Shown here: positions 10,205 through 19,295 of the stretch, piece by piece
How positions within the stretch are numbered: the stretch's first letter is position 1
Layout: each line of letters begins with the position of its first letter
Assembly: GCF_900120175.1 (NCBI RefSeq)
Contig: NZ_FQLF01000001.1
Span: 248,001-312,000 of the forward strand
Source of the DNA: Oceanicoccus sp. KOV_DT_Chl
Lineage (GTDB): Bacteria > Pseudomonadota > Gammaproteobacteria > Pseudomonadales > Dasaniaceae
Direction of reading: 5' to 3'
DNA length: 64,000 nucleotides
Translations under genes and position numbers: made by a program
Notes under the pieces: model-generated
The model's database searches: none
Told to the model about the DNA's origin: nothing
The model's input: the letters and a program-made list of their open reading frames with translations, nothing else

Positions 10205-11344
10205 ATGTTAGTTGGCGTGCCAAAAGAAATTAAAAACCATGAATACCGTATCGGCTTGACGCCCGCAGGCGTGCGTGAGTTGGTCCAGCATGGTCATCAA
10301 GTGATGATTGAGAGTGACGGAGGAACCGCTATCGGTTTGACTAATGAAATGTATCAGGCGGCAGGAGCGGAAATTATCGCTACCGCGCAGGAGATATTTT
10401 CCCGTGCCGATATGATTGTTAAGGTCAAAGAGCCACAGCCTCAGGAATGTAAAATGCTACGGGATGGCCAGACGCTGTTCACCTATTTACATCTGGCGCC
10501 AGACCCTCAGCAAACCCAGTTATTAGTCGAGTCCGGTGCAACCTGTATCGCCTATGAAACAGTTACCGATAAAAACGGTGGCTTGCCTTTATTAGCACCC
10601 ATGAGTGAAGTGGCTGGCAGAATGTCGATTCAAGCCGGTGCTCATTGTTTGGAAAAGGCGCAGGGTGGGAGTGGCATTTTGATTGGTGGTGTGCCGGGTG
10701 TTGAACCAGCCAATATTACCGTTATCGGTGGCGGTGTGGTCGGTTTAAATGCCGCGCGGGTAGCGATGGGAATGGGCGGTAATGTCACCATTTTGGATCG
10801 TTCGCTGTCACGCCTGAAGCAAATTGATGAGTTGTTTGAAGGTCGTATCAAAACCTTATTCTCCACCACTGAAGTGTTAGAGCAGCAATTAAAAGATGCC
10901 GACATGGTAGTCGGGGCGGTATTAATTCCGGGAGCTGCTGCGCCGAAACTGGTGACCCGTGAAATGCTGGGTTTGATGAAGCAAGGTTCAGTGCTAGTCG
11001 ATGTAGCTATAGATCAGGGCGGGTGTTTTGAAACCAGTCGCGCAACAACGCATCAGGATCCTACCTATGTGGTTGACGGTATCACTCACTATTGTGTGGC
11101 GAATATGCCTGGTGGTGTAGCCAGAACGTCAACCTTTGCGTTGACCAATGCGACTCTGCCTTATGTATTGGCGTTGGCGGATAAGGGACCAAAACAAGCG
11201 CTGTTTGATGATAAACATTTGCTGGAAGGGTTAAATGTTCACCACGGTTTGGTGACTTGTGAAGCGGTAGCATCGGCTTTAGGTTATCAATTTGTGGCAG
11301 CTGAAAGTGCCTTGGCAGGCAGTGATTTACAAGTTTCAGCTTGA
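10205..11344 (+). CDS. ald: Alanine dehydrogenase
   Basis: A 379-residue NAD-dependent enzyme that interconverts L-alanine with pyruvate and ammonia. Family signatures are clear: [20 protein letters not shown] at the start (pyruvate-contacting Arg15), KVKEPQ (Lys74 region), a His in YLHLAPDP, the Rossmann glycines [17 protein letters not shown], and [14 protein letters not shown] followed by [11 protein letters not shown]. Length is about normal for the family (roughly 370). The C-terminus carries a short extra tail. ATG 10205 has a GAGGAA site seven bases upstream. It is a single-gene unit closed by a strong terminator. It may feed pyruvate or ammonia metabolism. Confidence 0.97.
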   Translation: MLVGVPKEIKNHEYRIGLTPAGVRELVQHGHQVMIESDGGTAIGLTNEMYQAAGAEIIATAQEIFSRADMIVKVKEPQPQECKMLRDGQTLFTYLHLAPDPQQTQLLVESGATCIAYETVTDKNGGLPLLAPMSEVAGRMSIQAGAHCLEKAQGGSGILIGGVPGVEPANITVIGGGVVGLNAARVAMGMGGNVTILDRSLSRLKQIDELFEGRIKTLFSTTEVLEQQLKDADMVVGAVLIPGAAAPKLVTREMLGLMKQGSVLVDVAIDQGGCFETSRATTHQDPTYVVDGITHYCVANMPGGVARTSTFALTNATLPYVLALADKGPKQALFDDKHLLEGLNVHHGLVTCEAVASALGYQFVAAESALAGSDLQVSA

Positions 11345-11361
11345 GATTTATCTGATAACAG

Positions 11362-11385
11362 GAGCCGCTTTTTGCGGCTCTTTTT
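11362..11385 (+). terminator. Rho-independent terminator after ald
   Basis: Seven-pair stem GAGCCGC/GCGGCTC with a five-T loop, followed by five T. It lies 17 bases after the ald stop codon. Confidence 0.92.
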
Positions 11386-11491
11386 CGTTGTGGGTTATTA
11401 TTTATGGCTGCGAGTTTGGGCGCTTTTTGGGTGCCGAATCAATAGGGGATCAAAAAATCTTACATTAAGAGAAGGGTCAATGACTCCGGCT

Positions 11492-11959
11492 CTATTGATT
11501 GCTCAGAACGGTGAGATCACCGCGAATGGCGGCCAGTGCTTTTACCGCGCTCTCAATTTCATGGGTACCCAGAGAAGCTGCTACATTTTTTGCCCATATG
11601 AGTTCACGCTGCTCTATTGTTGTCAGCGCAGCTTCACCGTCTTCGGTAATTGACAATAATCGCGCCCGCTTATGATCAGGGTTTACGCTATAGGCGATCA
11701 TTCCGCTATCAACCAGAGCATCGGCAAAACGCTGGACGGTTTGCCTTTGAAGGTTCATGCGTCGCGCCACATCCGCTACAGTTAATTCACCATTGGCTTC
11801 AGCTACATGCACCAGGCACCACCACCGCGAACTAGTTAGGCCGAGATCCTTGGTCATTCTATCGCCCTTGAGTTGCAACTTAGGCGCAAGCTGTAACACT
11901 TCAAGCACTAAATCCAATACTAATTTGCTATGCGCGGAACTGGACACAAGAGTCACCAT
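11492..11959 (-). CDS. MarR-family transcriptional regulator
   Basis: A 155-residue winged-helix regulator. The central segment LTSSRWWCLVHVAEANGELTVADVARRMNLQRQTVQRFADALVDSGMIAY is the MarR wing-helix core, followed by the NPDHKRARLLSITEDGEAAL wing and C-terminal dimerisation helix. It is divergent from the LLM oxidoreductase gene. MarR proteins usually repress a neighbouring gene and release DNA on binding an aromatic or CoA-linked ligand, so control of the 12160-16395 operon is likely but inferred. No start codon conflict is seen; the N-terminal helix begins MVTLVSSSAHSKL. Confidence 0.9.
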   Translation of the reverse strand: MVTLVSSSAHSKLVLDLVLEVLQLAPKLQLKGDRMTKDLGLTSSRWWCLVHVAEANGELTVADVARRMNLQRQTVQRFADALVDSGMIAYSVNPDHKRARLLSITEDGEAALTTIEQRELIWAKNVAASLGTHEIESAVKALAAIRGDLTVLSNQ

Positions 11960-12159
11960 CTTTTACTAAATTTGTTCGCTATAAATATACTTGTGCGCAT
12001 ACTAGCACAGATGACAGCTTGCACACATATTGTAAGCATGCTGTCATTGATGTAATCTGCTCAACACTACCGGGCGTATTCAAGCCAACTCAAAGACGCT
12101 TGCGGTCTACGATCTTAATTGCAAGCAATGCAAGGTACCCAGCAACGAGGATAGAAACG

Positions 12160-13176
12160 ATGAGTGAGTTAAAATTAGGCCTGGCACAGGGCTATTGGAG
12201 CAGAGGCCCCCATGAGAATTTTGTTGAGATGGCACAAGCAGCCGAGAACCTCGGTTATGACTCCGTTTGGTCGGCTGAATCCTGGGGCAATGACGCCTTT
12301 ACGCCGCTGTGCTGGATAGGCGCGCAAACCACAAAAATTAAGCTAGGCACTGCTGTTGTTCAGCTTTCTGCACGTACCCCCACTGCTTGTGCTATGCATG
12401 CTTTAAGTCTGGACTTATTATCCGGCGGTCGTTTTATCTTGGGGTTGGGTGTTTCAGGCCCGCAAGTAGTTGAAGGCTGGTACGGCCAACCCTTTCCCAA
12501 GCCTTTAGCGCGCACCCGTGAATACATTGATATTGTACGCCAGGTATTGGCTCGCGAAGCTCCTGTTACCAATAACGGCCCGCATTATCCGCTACCCTAC
12601 CTCGGTGACGACGGTATGGGGTTAGGAAAATCACTGAAACCCATTGTTCACCCTTTACGAAAAGACATTCCTATTTTTATGGGTGCAGAAGGTCCGAAAA
12701 ATATTGCCCTCGCCACTGAGATTGCCGATGGTTGGTTACCACTGATTTATAATCCCTTTGACGAAAGTGTTTATGCTGATTCGCTAAAAGATGCCAAGCC
12801 GGATTTTGAAATTAACCAAATGGTGATGGTCGATGTTAACGATGATGTGAATGTTGGCCTGCTTAAAGTGAAGACCTTTTTAAGTTTTTATATTGGCGGC
12901 ATGGGGGCTAAAAATACCAACTTTCATAAAGACTTGTTCTGTCGCATGGGCTATGAAGCTGAAGCGAATAAAATTCAACAATTATTTATGGAGGGCAAAC
13001 GCGACGAAGCCGTGGCTACTATTCCCGATGAATTTGCTGATAACGTATCACTGGTAGGGCCTAAAGATCGCATTAAAGATCGCCTGCAAGCGTGGCGCGA
13101 TTCTAAAGTCACTACTCTGCTGGTTGCGACCACCGATAAAAAACAACTGCGTGATATCGCTGAGCTAGTGCTATAA
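12160..13176 (+). CDS. LLM-class flavin-dependent oxidoreductase
   Basis: A luciferase-like (LLM) TIM-barrel oxidoreductase of 338 residues using FMN or F420. Typical segments are GLAQGYWSRGPHENFVEMAQ, SVWSAESWGNDAF, KLGTAVVQLSARTPTACAM and LSGGRFILGLGVSGPQVVEGWYG, then IPIFMGAEGPKNIALA. ATG 12160 is chosen because CGAGG lies upstream and the protein begins in the conserved first strand; a longer frame from 12019 adds 47 residues without family character. It is the first gene of an operon with the thiolase-like protein (the next ATG follows the stop codon directly) and an acyl-CoA synthetase. A role in oxidising a CoA-bound or cyclic intermediate is inferred. Confidence 0.9.
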   Translation: MSELKLGLAQGYWSRGPHENFVEMAQAAENLGYDSVWSAESWGNDAFTPLCWIGAQTTKIKLGTAVVQLSARTPTACAMHALSLDLLSGGRFILGLGVSGPQVVEGWYGQPFPKPLARTREYIDIVRQVLAREAPVTNNGPHYPLPYLGDDGMGLGKSLKPIVHPLRKDIPIFMGAEGPKNIALATEIADGWLPLIYNPFDESVYADSLKDAKPDFEINQMVMVDVNDDVNVGLLKVKTFLSFYIGGMGAKNTNFHKDLFCRMGYEAEANKIQQLFMEGKRDEAVATIPDEFADNVSLVGPKDRIKDRLQAWRDSKVTTLLVATTDKKQLRDIAELVL

Positions 13177-14764
13177 ATGACTGCAGCATTTAACACGGCA
13201 GAGTTGCCGGCGAACACGCCTGTCTTGATTGGTGCGGGGCAAATGGTTGAGCGAGAGGCAAGCCAGCACTCGCACATGCAATTAGCCGCGCAAGCAGCTG
13301 TTATCGCCCTCGGTCATGCTACAACTAACTCGGCAATTGATAATGACGCCCTTGCGGCGAATATTGATACGATTGCGGTCACCCGATTATTTTCCGACAT
13401 GGGCCAGCTATGGCCTGTCAATGGGGGCGTAGCAATAACCCTCCGCAATCGATTGCTCACGTCATTAAAGCCAACCCCAAGCATCGGATTTACTCTCGCG
13501 CTGGCGGTAATCAACCGCAATCACTCTTGATTGAGTTTGCTCGTGACATTGCTAACGGCGAACGTGACATGGTGTTAATCGCCGGCGCTGAAGCGTTGAA
13601 AAACCAGCGGCACGCCGATAGAAAACAAAAAGAGTTACCGGACTTTTCCCTCAACTGGCATGAGAATTTTAATCAGCCCTTGAAGATCGCGGCATCGGCG
13701 AGATGTTTGCCACACCGCAAGAATTAAACAACGGCCTGAATAACATCGCGCTGTATTATGCGTTAATTGAACAGGCCCAGCGCCAGCAAGCTGGCCGTTC
13801 TATTGAAGCGCATCAGCAAGCGATGGCAAAACTATTAGCGTCCTTTAGTACCATCGCTTCTAACAACCCTTATGCACAATTTGCTGGCCAGCAAACCGCT
13901 GAAGAGATTCAAAGCGCCAGTCCAATCAATCACATCTATACCAAGCGCATGATCGCACAGGATAGCGTCAATCAAGGTGCTGCGATTATTTTGTGTAGTC
14001 TGGGTAAAGCTAAAGCGTTAGGTATTCCTGAATCACACTATATTTATTTACATGGCATGGCCGAAGGTATTGAACATCCTCTTAGTCAGCGCCTCAACCC
14101 AGCACAATCTTCAATTGCCAATCAGGTCACCGACCGTGCGCTCAGTATGGCGAAGCTGACAATGGATGATATCGATCTGATTGATATTTATAGCTGCTTT
14201 CCCTGTGCGATTACTGCTATTGCCGAACATCTTGGCCTGCCCGTTGATGGCAGCCGCGCACTCACTCTCACCGGCGGCTTGCCTTATTTTGGTGGTCCCG
14301 GTAATAACTACAGCATGCATGCAGTGGCTGAAGCTGTTCAACAATTACGTCAAGCAGAACATAAAAACACTTACGCAATGGTAACTGCCAATGGCGGTAT
14401 GTTATCCAAACATGCTGCGCTCATTTATTCGAATCTACCAAGTACTATTGACTGGTCAACGATTAATACTACCGTTTCGCACGCACTACCGCCGGTTGAT
14501 ATTAATGAAAACCCTGGCACCGGAACGATTGTGTCCTATGTCATTTACCCTGATCACAAAGGCCATGTGAAAGCGGTGATTATCGGGCGCACAGATCAAC
14601 ACGAGCACTTTGTTGCTGGCACCGAAGACGGCGCTACCATTACTGCCATGCAAAACGAAGATCCCTCTGGAAAAACAGTAAAGGTCAACCCTGTGCAAGG
14701 AAAACTTTTTTTTCATTTACAGATAGCTTCTGTAGACAACGTCCACGAGGAGAATCTTCAATGA
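13177..14764 (+). CDS. Thiolase-like protein type 1 (acetyl-CoA acetyltransferase-like), two frameshifts
   Basis: About 529 residues after repair, paralogous to the protein at 22743-24269. The N-terminal piece (NTPVLIGAGQMVERE) runs to about 13425, the middle (GRSNNPPQSIAHVIKANP, then GGNQPQSLLIEFARDIANGERDMVLIAGAEAL) to about 13680, and the remainder to the stop codon. One extra base at CC near 13412 gives WPCQWGRSNN. One extra at CCCTT near 13680 gives NQPxEDRGIGEMF. Thiolase-fold landmarks are DLIDIYSCFPCA and [18 protein letters not shown]. The N-terminal catalytic Cys position reads GGNQPQ, so classical ping-pong thiolysis is doubtful. A beta-rich C-terminal domain follows, as in TLP1 proteins. 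Start ATG abuts the preceding stop. Confidence 0.8.
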
Positions 14765-16395
14765 GTTGGAATTACAGTGAAGCTGTTGATCGTATCGGCC
14801 AAGGGCCGATGGCTAATCGCACCGCATTGATCCATGAGCACGAACGAATCACCTTTGCCGAACTACGCAGCCGCGCGCGCGGCATTGGTGCCTGGTTGCA
14901 GGCCCAGGGTTTAAAAAAACATAGCCATGTGGGCCATTACCTCCGCAACTCCAACGCCTACCTTGAAGCGTTTTTGGGTAGCAGTTTAATCGGTTGCGCT
15001 CACGTCAATATTAATTACCGTTATCAGAATCAAGAGCTGGAAGATCTGTGTAACTCGCAAGATGTCGAAGTGTTGGTGTATGCCGCTGAGTTTGCACAGC
15101 GAGTTGCCGAAATAAAACCGCAACTGAAAAAAACGGTAGCTTTTGTTGAGGTACCCGACAGTCAGCTTACAGCTAGTATCACAACACCCATTAATGACTT
15201 TGCGGAGTTACTCAGCACACTCTATACGCACCCCACTGACACATTAATCACCGACACTGACAGCAACAATCACATTATCATCGCCACCGGCGGCACCACC
15301 GGTATGCCTAAGGGAACACAGTGGGAACACACCGGCCTGTGGCACAAAATGAAAGTATGGAGTATGGGCGTTATGGCAGCGGCAGGGCTAGCAGAAGCAC
15401 CGGCATCGCTCGATCACTACCTGGACATTTTACAAACGCTGCCTGCGGCTAAACCGCTATTACCATTATGCCCGCTCATGCATGGCACCGGCTTAATGAT
15501 GGCCATTACTGCGCTGGCTCAGGCTTCGCCTGTGGCGACTACCGACAACCAAAAATTTGATGCCGACCACTGCCTTAACTTAATTGCTGATCATCAAGTC
15601 GGCTCCTTAGTCATTGTAGGTGATGCCTTTGCGCTGCCCTTGCTCGATGCGATAGAAGCGCGCAATGATGGCTGCTTTCAATCGGTTAAAGCGATTGTCT
15701 CTTCCGGCGCGATACTTAGTGACAGAAGCCGAGCACGTTTTATCGAACAGAATAATGACTTGATCCTGCTCGATACCCTGGGTTCTAGCGAAACCAGCGG
15801 CTTTGCGTTAACCACCGAACAAGCGGGCGTATTTCTACCCATGCCCACCACAAAAATTTTTGACGACGACCTCAACGAAGTCATACCGGGAAGCGATACT
15901 ATCGGCATCGCTTATGCCGGTGGTTTTATTCCCATTGGCTACTACAACGAGCCGGAAAAAACGGCTGATACTTTTGTCATTATTAATGGTGAGCGCTTCG
16001 TTAAAACGGGCGACCGCTGCAAGGTCAGAGCTGATGGTTTATTAGAGCTATTAGGCCGCGATAATAGTGTGATTAATACTGGCGGTGAAAAAGTCTACAC
16101 TATAGAAGTAGAGCAACTGCTTATTCGTCACAACACCATTACAGACGCACTATTGGTCGGTCTGCCCCATCCCCGCTTCGGTAAAATGGTTGTCGCAGTG
16201 GTCGAAGGGCAGAACCTTACTGCCGAAACAATTGATGTACCCGCACTACAAGCCTACCTAAAACAACATCTGGCCGATTACAAAGTTCCCAAAAAAATCT
16301 ACCCCATCAATTCCATGCAACGCTTTGCAAACGGAAAAGTAGATTACGCGATGATTACAGAATTTGCGGCAGATTGTTTGGCGAAGTCCAAATAA
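14761..16395 (+). CDS. AMP-dependent acyl-CoA synthetase
   Basis: A 544-residue adenylate-forming enzyme that activates a carboxylic acid to its CoA ester. The P-loop ATGGTTGMPKGTQW, the A5-type LDTLGSSETSGFA, the hinge KTGDRCKVRADGLLELLGRDNSVINTGGEKVYTIEVE and the C-terminal Lys in ANGKVDY are present. ATG overlaps the TGA of the upstream gene by four bases (ATGA), so translation is coupled. It resembles the FadD-like synthetases of steroid and terpenoid operons that sit with TLP1 thiolases, but substrate length is not predictable. An REP-like element follows 8 bases behind the stop. Confidence 0.92.
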   Translation: MSWNYSEAVDRIGQGPMANRTALIHEHERITFAELRSRARGIGAWLQAQGLKKHSHVGHYLRNSNAYLEAFLGSSLIGCAHVNINYRYQNQELEDLCNSQDVEVLVYAAEFAQRVAEIKPQLKKTVAFVEVPDSQLTASITTPINDFAELLSTLYTHPTDTLITDTDSNNHIIIATGGTTGMPKGTQWEHTGLWHKMKVWSMGVMAAAGLAEAPASLDHYLDILQTLPAAKPLLPLCPLMHGTGLMMAITALAQASPVATTDNQKFDADHCLNLIADHQVGSLVIVGDAFALPLLDAIEARNDGCFQSVKAIVSSGAILSDRSRARFIEQNNDLILLDTLGSSETSGFALTTEQAGVFLPMPTTKIFDDDLNEVIPGSDTIGIAYAGGFIPIGYYNEPEKTADTFVIINGERFVKTGDRCKVRADGLLELLGRDNSVINTGGEKVYTIEVEQLLIRHNTITDALLVGLPHPRFGKMVVAVVEGQNLTAETIDVPALQAYLKQHLADYKVPKKIYPINSMQRFANGKVDYAMITEFAADCLAKSK

Positions 16396-16402
16396 TGAGT
16401 TT

Positions 16403-16427
16403 AATAAAGGGGTCAGAGCCCTTTATT
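16403..16427. repeat. REP-like inverted repeat, copy 1
   Basis: Perfect nine-base arms AATAAAGGG/CCCTTTATT around the heptamer GTCAGAG. The core GGGGTCAGAGCCCTTT recurs at 63811-63833 and, on the opposite strand inside a longer palindrome, at 62556-62602. Such short palindromes are mobilised by REP-associated tyrosine transposases; a remnant of one lies at 59614. Confidence 0.75.
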
Positions 16428-16627
16428 CTATTCCACTTTTTTAGGTTTTTTTCAGCAATATGCAGTCAGGTGATTGGCGTATGATTTCCGGCAACCCTTA
16501 ATACTTCAATTGTGAAAGTTATTGCAAAGGAGATAATAACGGTCTATGCCGCTTGTTTTATCGTTGGCTAGAGGTTGTCGCAAAAAATTCATAGGTATGC
16601 GCCATCCTTGTTCCTAAAGTAATTTTC

Positions 16628-16652
16628 TGCCCCAAAGATGGGCTCTTTTTTT
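16628..16652 (+). terminator. Possible Rho-independent terminator
   Basis: Short GCCC/GGGC stem with a seven-base loop followed by eight T. It may end the 12160-16395 operon or a small transcript between 16430 and 16650. The stem is weak. Confidence 0.45.
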
Positions 16653-16695
16653 GTTAAATACTTATCCTCAAGTGAGCAATGCTGTGTTAGTTTTT

Positions 16696-16711
16696 TTGGC
16701 ACAGATTTTGT
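16696..16711 (+). promoter_or_regulatory. Sigma-54-like promoter upstream of universal stress protein
   Basis: TTGGCAC followed, after five bases, by TTGT. This matches the -24/-12 spacing of sigma-54 promoters with one mismatch in TTGC. It is about 50 bases before the start codon at 16758. Confidence 0.4.
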
Positions 16712-16757
16712 GTGTATTTATAGATATTAATGCCTAGATATAGCAGGAGCTTAGATT

Positions 16758-17573
16758 ATGGCTGTTCAAGAAAATGTATTTGTAGTTGTCGATCCCAATA
16801 ATGATGTGCATGTGGCATTTGATCGCGCAATGCTAACCGCGCCGTTACGTAGTGTGCCACCGAAATTATCGGTGATGGTGACAACTAACCGGGAGACTGT
16901 TGATACTAGCGCTAGCAATAGCAATCTGTATCGCAAGGCCAGTTGGTTTAATGACACGATTAGAAAGCCTTTGGACGATTGTGGTTTGGAATACGATATT
17001 GAAGTGTCATGGTGCCAGGATTGGCAGGAGTCGATTTTAGTAGCGGCTAAACGAGCGGGCGCAACTGAAATATATTTGCCGATGCATAGCAAGCCCTATT
17101 CAAGTCGGTTAACGTTTAGCGATTCAAAGTGGGAGTTATTTAAACGCGCGGAGTGCCCGGTAATTTTGGTGCGCCCTAATACGGCTTTGCAACGTAAAGT
17201 TATTTTGGCAGCCGTTAATTTTCAGGCAACAAAACCCAAGCAAATCGAGTTAAACAAAAAGATTTTAGAGCGGAGTCATTGGGTCGCGGAAGGTTATGGG
17301 GCAGAGCTTCATATCGTTAATGGTTATCTTGAATCACTGAATTACCCGGACCGGGGAAAGCTGGTGCACGAAACCGGATTACCTTCGGAGCGGATTCATG
17401 TGTTGCAGGGTTATACCGATAATGTTGTTGCTGATGTCGCCAGAACTATCAAAGCGGATGTAGTGATTTTAGGTACGTTGGGACAGAATGGTCGCGAGAA
17501 AAGTATTCGCGGTAACACCGCTGAAAGAGTTATTTCTGCAATAAAAGGTGATGCGGTTATTATTAATGCATAA
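16758..17573 (+). CDS. Tandem universal stress protein (UspA family, UspE-like)
   Basis: A 271-residue cytoplasmic protein with two Usp domains, about 1-138 and 145-271. The second ends with the nucleotide-binding loop GTLGQNGREKSIRGNTAERVI, which has the G-x2-G-x9-G-(ST) ATP-binding pattern of UspA/UspE. The first ends RAECPVILVRPN and lacks a clear copy of that loop. The family helps cells survive starvation, oxidative and membrane stress. An AGGAG site lies nine bases before ATG. It is transcribed alone, with a sigma-54-like element upstream. Its presence between catabolic operons may reflect stress from the hydrophobic substrate, which is inference. Confidence 0.9.
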   Translation: MAVQENVFVVVDPNNDVHVAFDRAMLTAPLRSVPPKLSVMVTTNRETVDTSASNSNLYRKASWFNDTIRKPLDDCGLEYDIEVSWCQDWQESILVAAKRAGATEIYLPMHSKPYSSRLTFSDSKWELFKRAECPVILVRPNTALQRKVILAAVNFQATKPKQIELNKKILERSHWVAEGYGAELHIVNGYLESLNYPDRGKLVHETGLPSERIHVLQGYTDNVVADVARTIKADVVILGTLGQNGREKSIRGNTAERVISAIKGDAVIINA

Positions 17574-17778
17574 AATTGAAGTGCAGTTTTATGGTGTTGA
17601 CTCAATTTTTTGGTACTGAATTTTTCTCGCAGTTTCGACTATTGAGCTAGGCTTGCATGTTATTTTTGATGATCAATTTTTCATGGCCTTTTTTTCTGAT
17701 GGCAGTTAAGTTTTTATCGAGAATGTCAGTGGTTTCATAATTGAATCGTTCGGCGCTTAAACCTAAATACAAGTCTTT

Positions 17779-18102
17779 TTAGATAATTTTTGGCAAGACT
17801 TTAGCGGTGATATCAGTATTCCTTTTGTTTCTGCGTAGTAGTGCATTAGTTGTATAGTGATCACTGATAATAAAATAAACTTTGCATGCATCCAATTTGG
17901 CGAAGGTTTCTTCAAAGGTTTTTGCTGATATTACGTTAAGATGATCGGTGGCGTATTGAGTAAAAGTTGATGCAAAACTGGATACACCATCGACATTGAT
18001 GTAAATACCTCTGCGGCTTTTCATGTCTTTCCAGCTATTAATGTCGGTTTGCTTGAGCGGGTAGAATACACCGCTGGTGGGCAGTGAGTCTGTCCTTACC
18101 AA
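17779..18102 (-). pseudogene. Fragment of a periplasmic solute-binding protein
   Basis: A 107-residue frame starting at TTG, without signal peptide. It reads SGVFYPLKQTDINSWKDMKSRRG and KTFEETFAKLDACKVYFII, which resembles the middle and C-terminal lobes of type 3 extracellular solute-binding proteins (W.DLKG-like segment). The frame stays open upstream to the TGA of the AraC gene at 18166 with no start or export signal, so the first third is missing. Probably a remnant; assignment is weak because the matched segment is short. Confidence 0.4.
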
Positions 18103-18165
18103 TTTCAGATACCTTAAAAATAATATTAGAACGTCTACTGTACGGCTTGTCGCTAGTTTAACCCT

Positions 18166-19179
18166 TCAATTGCGCCTGATTACTTTACGAAATTTACCGG
18201 GGGTAGTGCCTTCCCAACGCTGAAATGCATGCTGAAATGCACTCTGGTCATTGAAACCCAGGTAATCGGCAACTTCACTCAGTGTTAACTCAGGTTTTAC
18301 CACCAGCTCCCGGGCGAGCCCTCTGCGCACATCATCGAGTAGTATCTGGTATTTCAACTGGCGTTCATGCAGGCGACGTTGCAGCGTGCGCGATGTCATA
18401 TCCAGCGCCTTGGCCGTATCGCCAATTTTTGGCAGGCCAAAGGGTAGTTGGTTGAGGATGACCCCACGGATAGTGTTAATCAGTTTGTCTTCACCACGTA
18501 ACGCCATCAATCGTTGTCTAGCTAGATCTTCTGTATAAGGGAACAAGTCATCCTGATCGTAGCGCGATTTCAATTCAAGAAACTGTTTCGGTACAAAGAT
18601 GCGATCGGCACTGCAATCGAAACTGACATCAGCATTCAATACCTTCTCTACATGCGCAGTGCTGCCCGCATACTCATGCTTGAATTCAATACGGATATGA
18701 TGCGAGGGATAACCGATCTGGGAGCTCGCTAGTGCGAGGATATTTGCAAACATATGCTCAATCACATGGCGACTGGGACGTCGTGGTACGTTGCTCAGCC
18801 ATGACAGCACCAAATTGTCCCCCTCGGGTTCATCTAGTTCAAACTGTGCAAAGTCCAATTGCAGGCGGGAATAGTTCAGCAACGCTGATAGCGCTATCAA
18901 AGGGGTAGGCGCCGACATGGCCAGATGTGATACCAGTCCCCAGGAACGTGGCATTGGGCTGGCACCCATGTTGAGGCCGAAATGTTCATCACCGGTCAGT
19001 GCTTGCCCCACGACAAAGAGCCGCTGGTAGTCCTTTAGCGATACCCGGCCATTAAGCACCAGTTGCTGTCTATTATTTCGTTTTAATTCATTGAGTACCG
19101 CGCTCTCGTCAATACCCTGGCTGGAAAGGTACTCGAACGCGGCATGCATAAAGCTTGGGGAGACAGTAGGGATAGCCAT
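18166..19179 (-). CDS. AraC-family regulator with arabinose-binding-like N-terminal domain
   Basis: A 337-residue regulator. The N-terminal 230 residues resemble the large ligand-binding domain of OruR/ArgR-like AraC regulators (MPRSWGLVSHLAMSAPTPLIALSALLNYSRL). The C-terminal 100 residues carry two helix-turn-helix motifs: IGDTAKALDMTSRTLQRRLHERQLKYQ and LSEVADYLGFNDQSAFQHAFQRWEGTTPGKFR. It is divergent from the P450 gene, with 116 bases between them. That gap holds repeated TGGCGCG-containing boxes that are good operator candidates. This regulator type commonly activates catabolism of lipids or steroids in response to a small ligand; which one is unknown. Confidence 0.92.
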   Translation of the reverse strand: MAIPTVSPSFMHAAFEYLSSQGIDESAVLNELKRNNRQQLVLNGRVSLKDYQRLFVVGQALTGDEHFGLNMGASPMPRSWGLVSHLAMSAPTPLIALSALLNYSRLQLDFAQFELDEPEGDNLVLSWLSNVPRRPSRHVIEHMFANILALASSQIGYPSHHIRIEFKHEYAGSTAHVEKVLNADVSFDCSADRIFVPKQFLELKSRYDQDDLFPYTEDLARQRLMALRGEDKLINTIRGVILNQLPFGLPKIGDTAKALDMTSRTLQRRLHERQLKYQILLDDVRRGLARELVVKPELTLSEVADYLGFNDQSAFQHAFQRWEGTTPGKFRKVIRRN

Positions 19180-19233
19180 TGGCGCGTTATAGCATAGATT
19201 GGCGCGAATTCACAATATGGCGCGAATTCACAA
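19180..19233. promoter_or_regulatory. Direct-repeat operator candidate between araC-type gene and P450
   Basis: The 16-mer TGGCGCGAATTCACAA occurs twice, at 19200-19215 and 19218-19233, with an 18-base period. A third TGGCGCG starts at 19180. Direct repeats suit AraC-family monomers binding side by side. They lie about 60-100 bases before the P450 start. Confidence 0.6.
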
Positions 19234-19295
19234 CGTTAGACTAAAGGCTGAAACTATACGATTAGCACGTTATTAACTGCCAAGGAAAACTGTTT

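Noticed and set aside
12019-12159. Longer N-terminus for the LLM oxidoreductase
   Set aside because: The 47 extra residues are unlike the family, and a ribosome site stands before ATG 12160.
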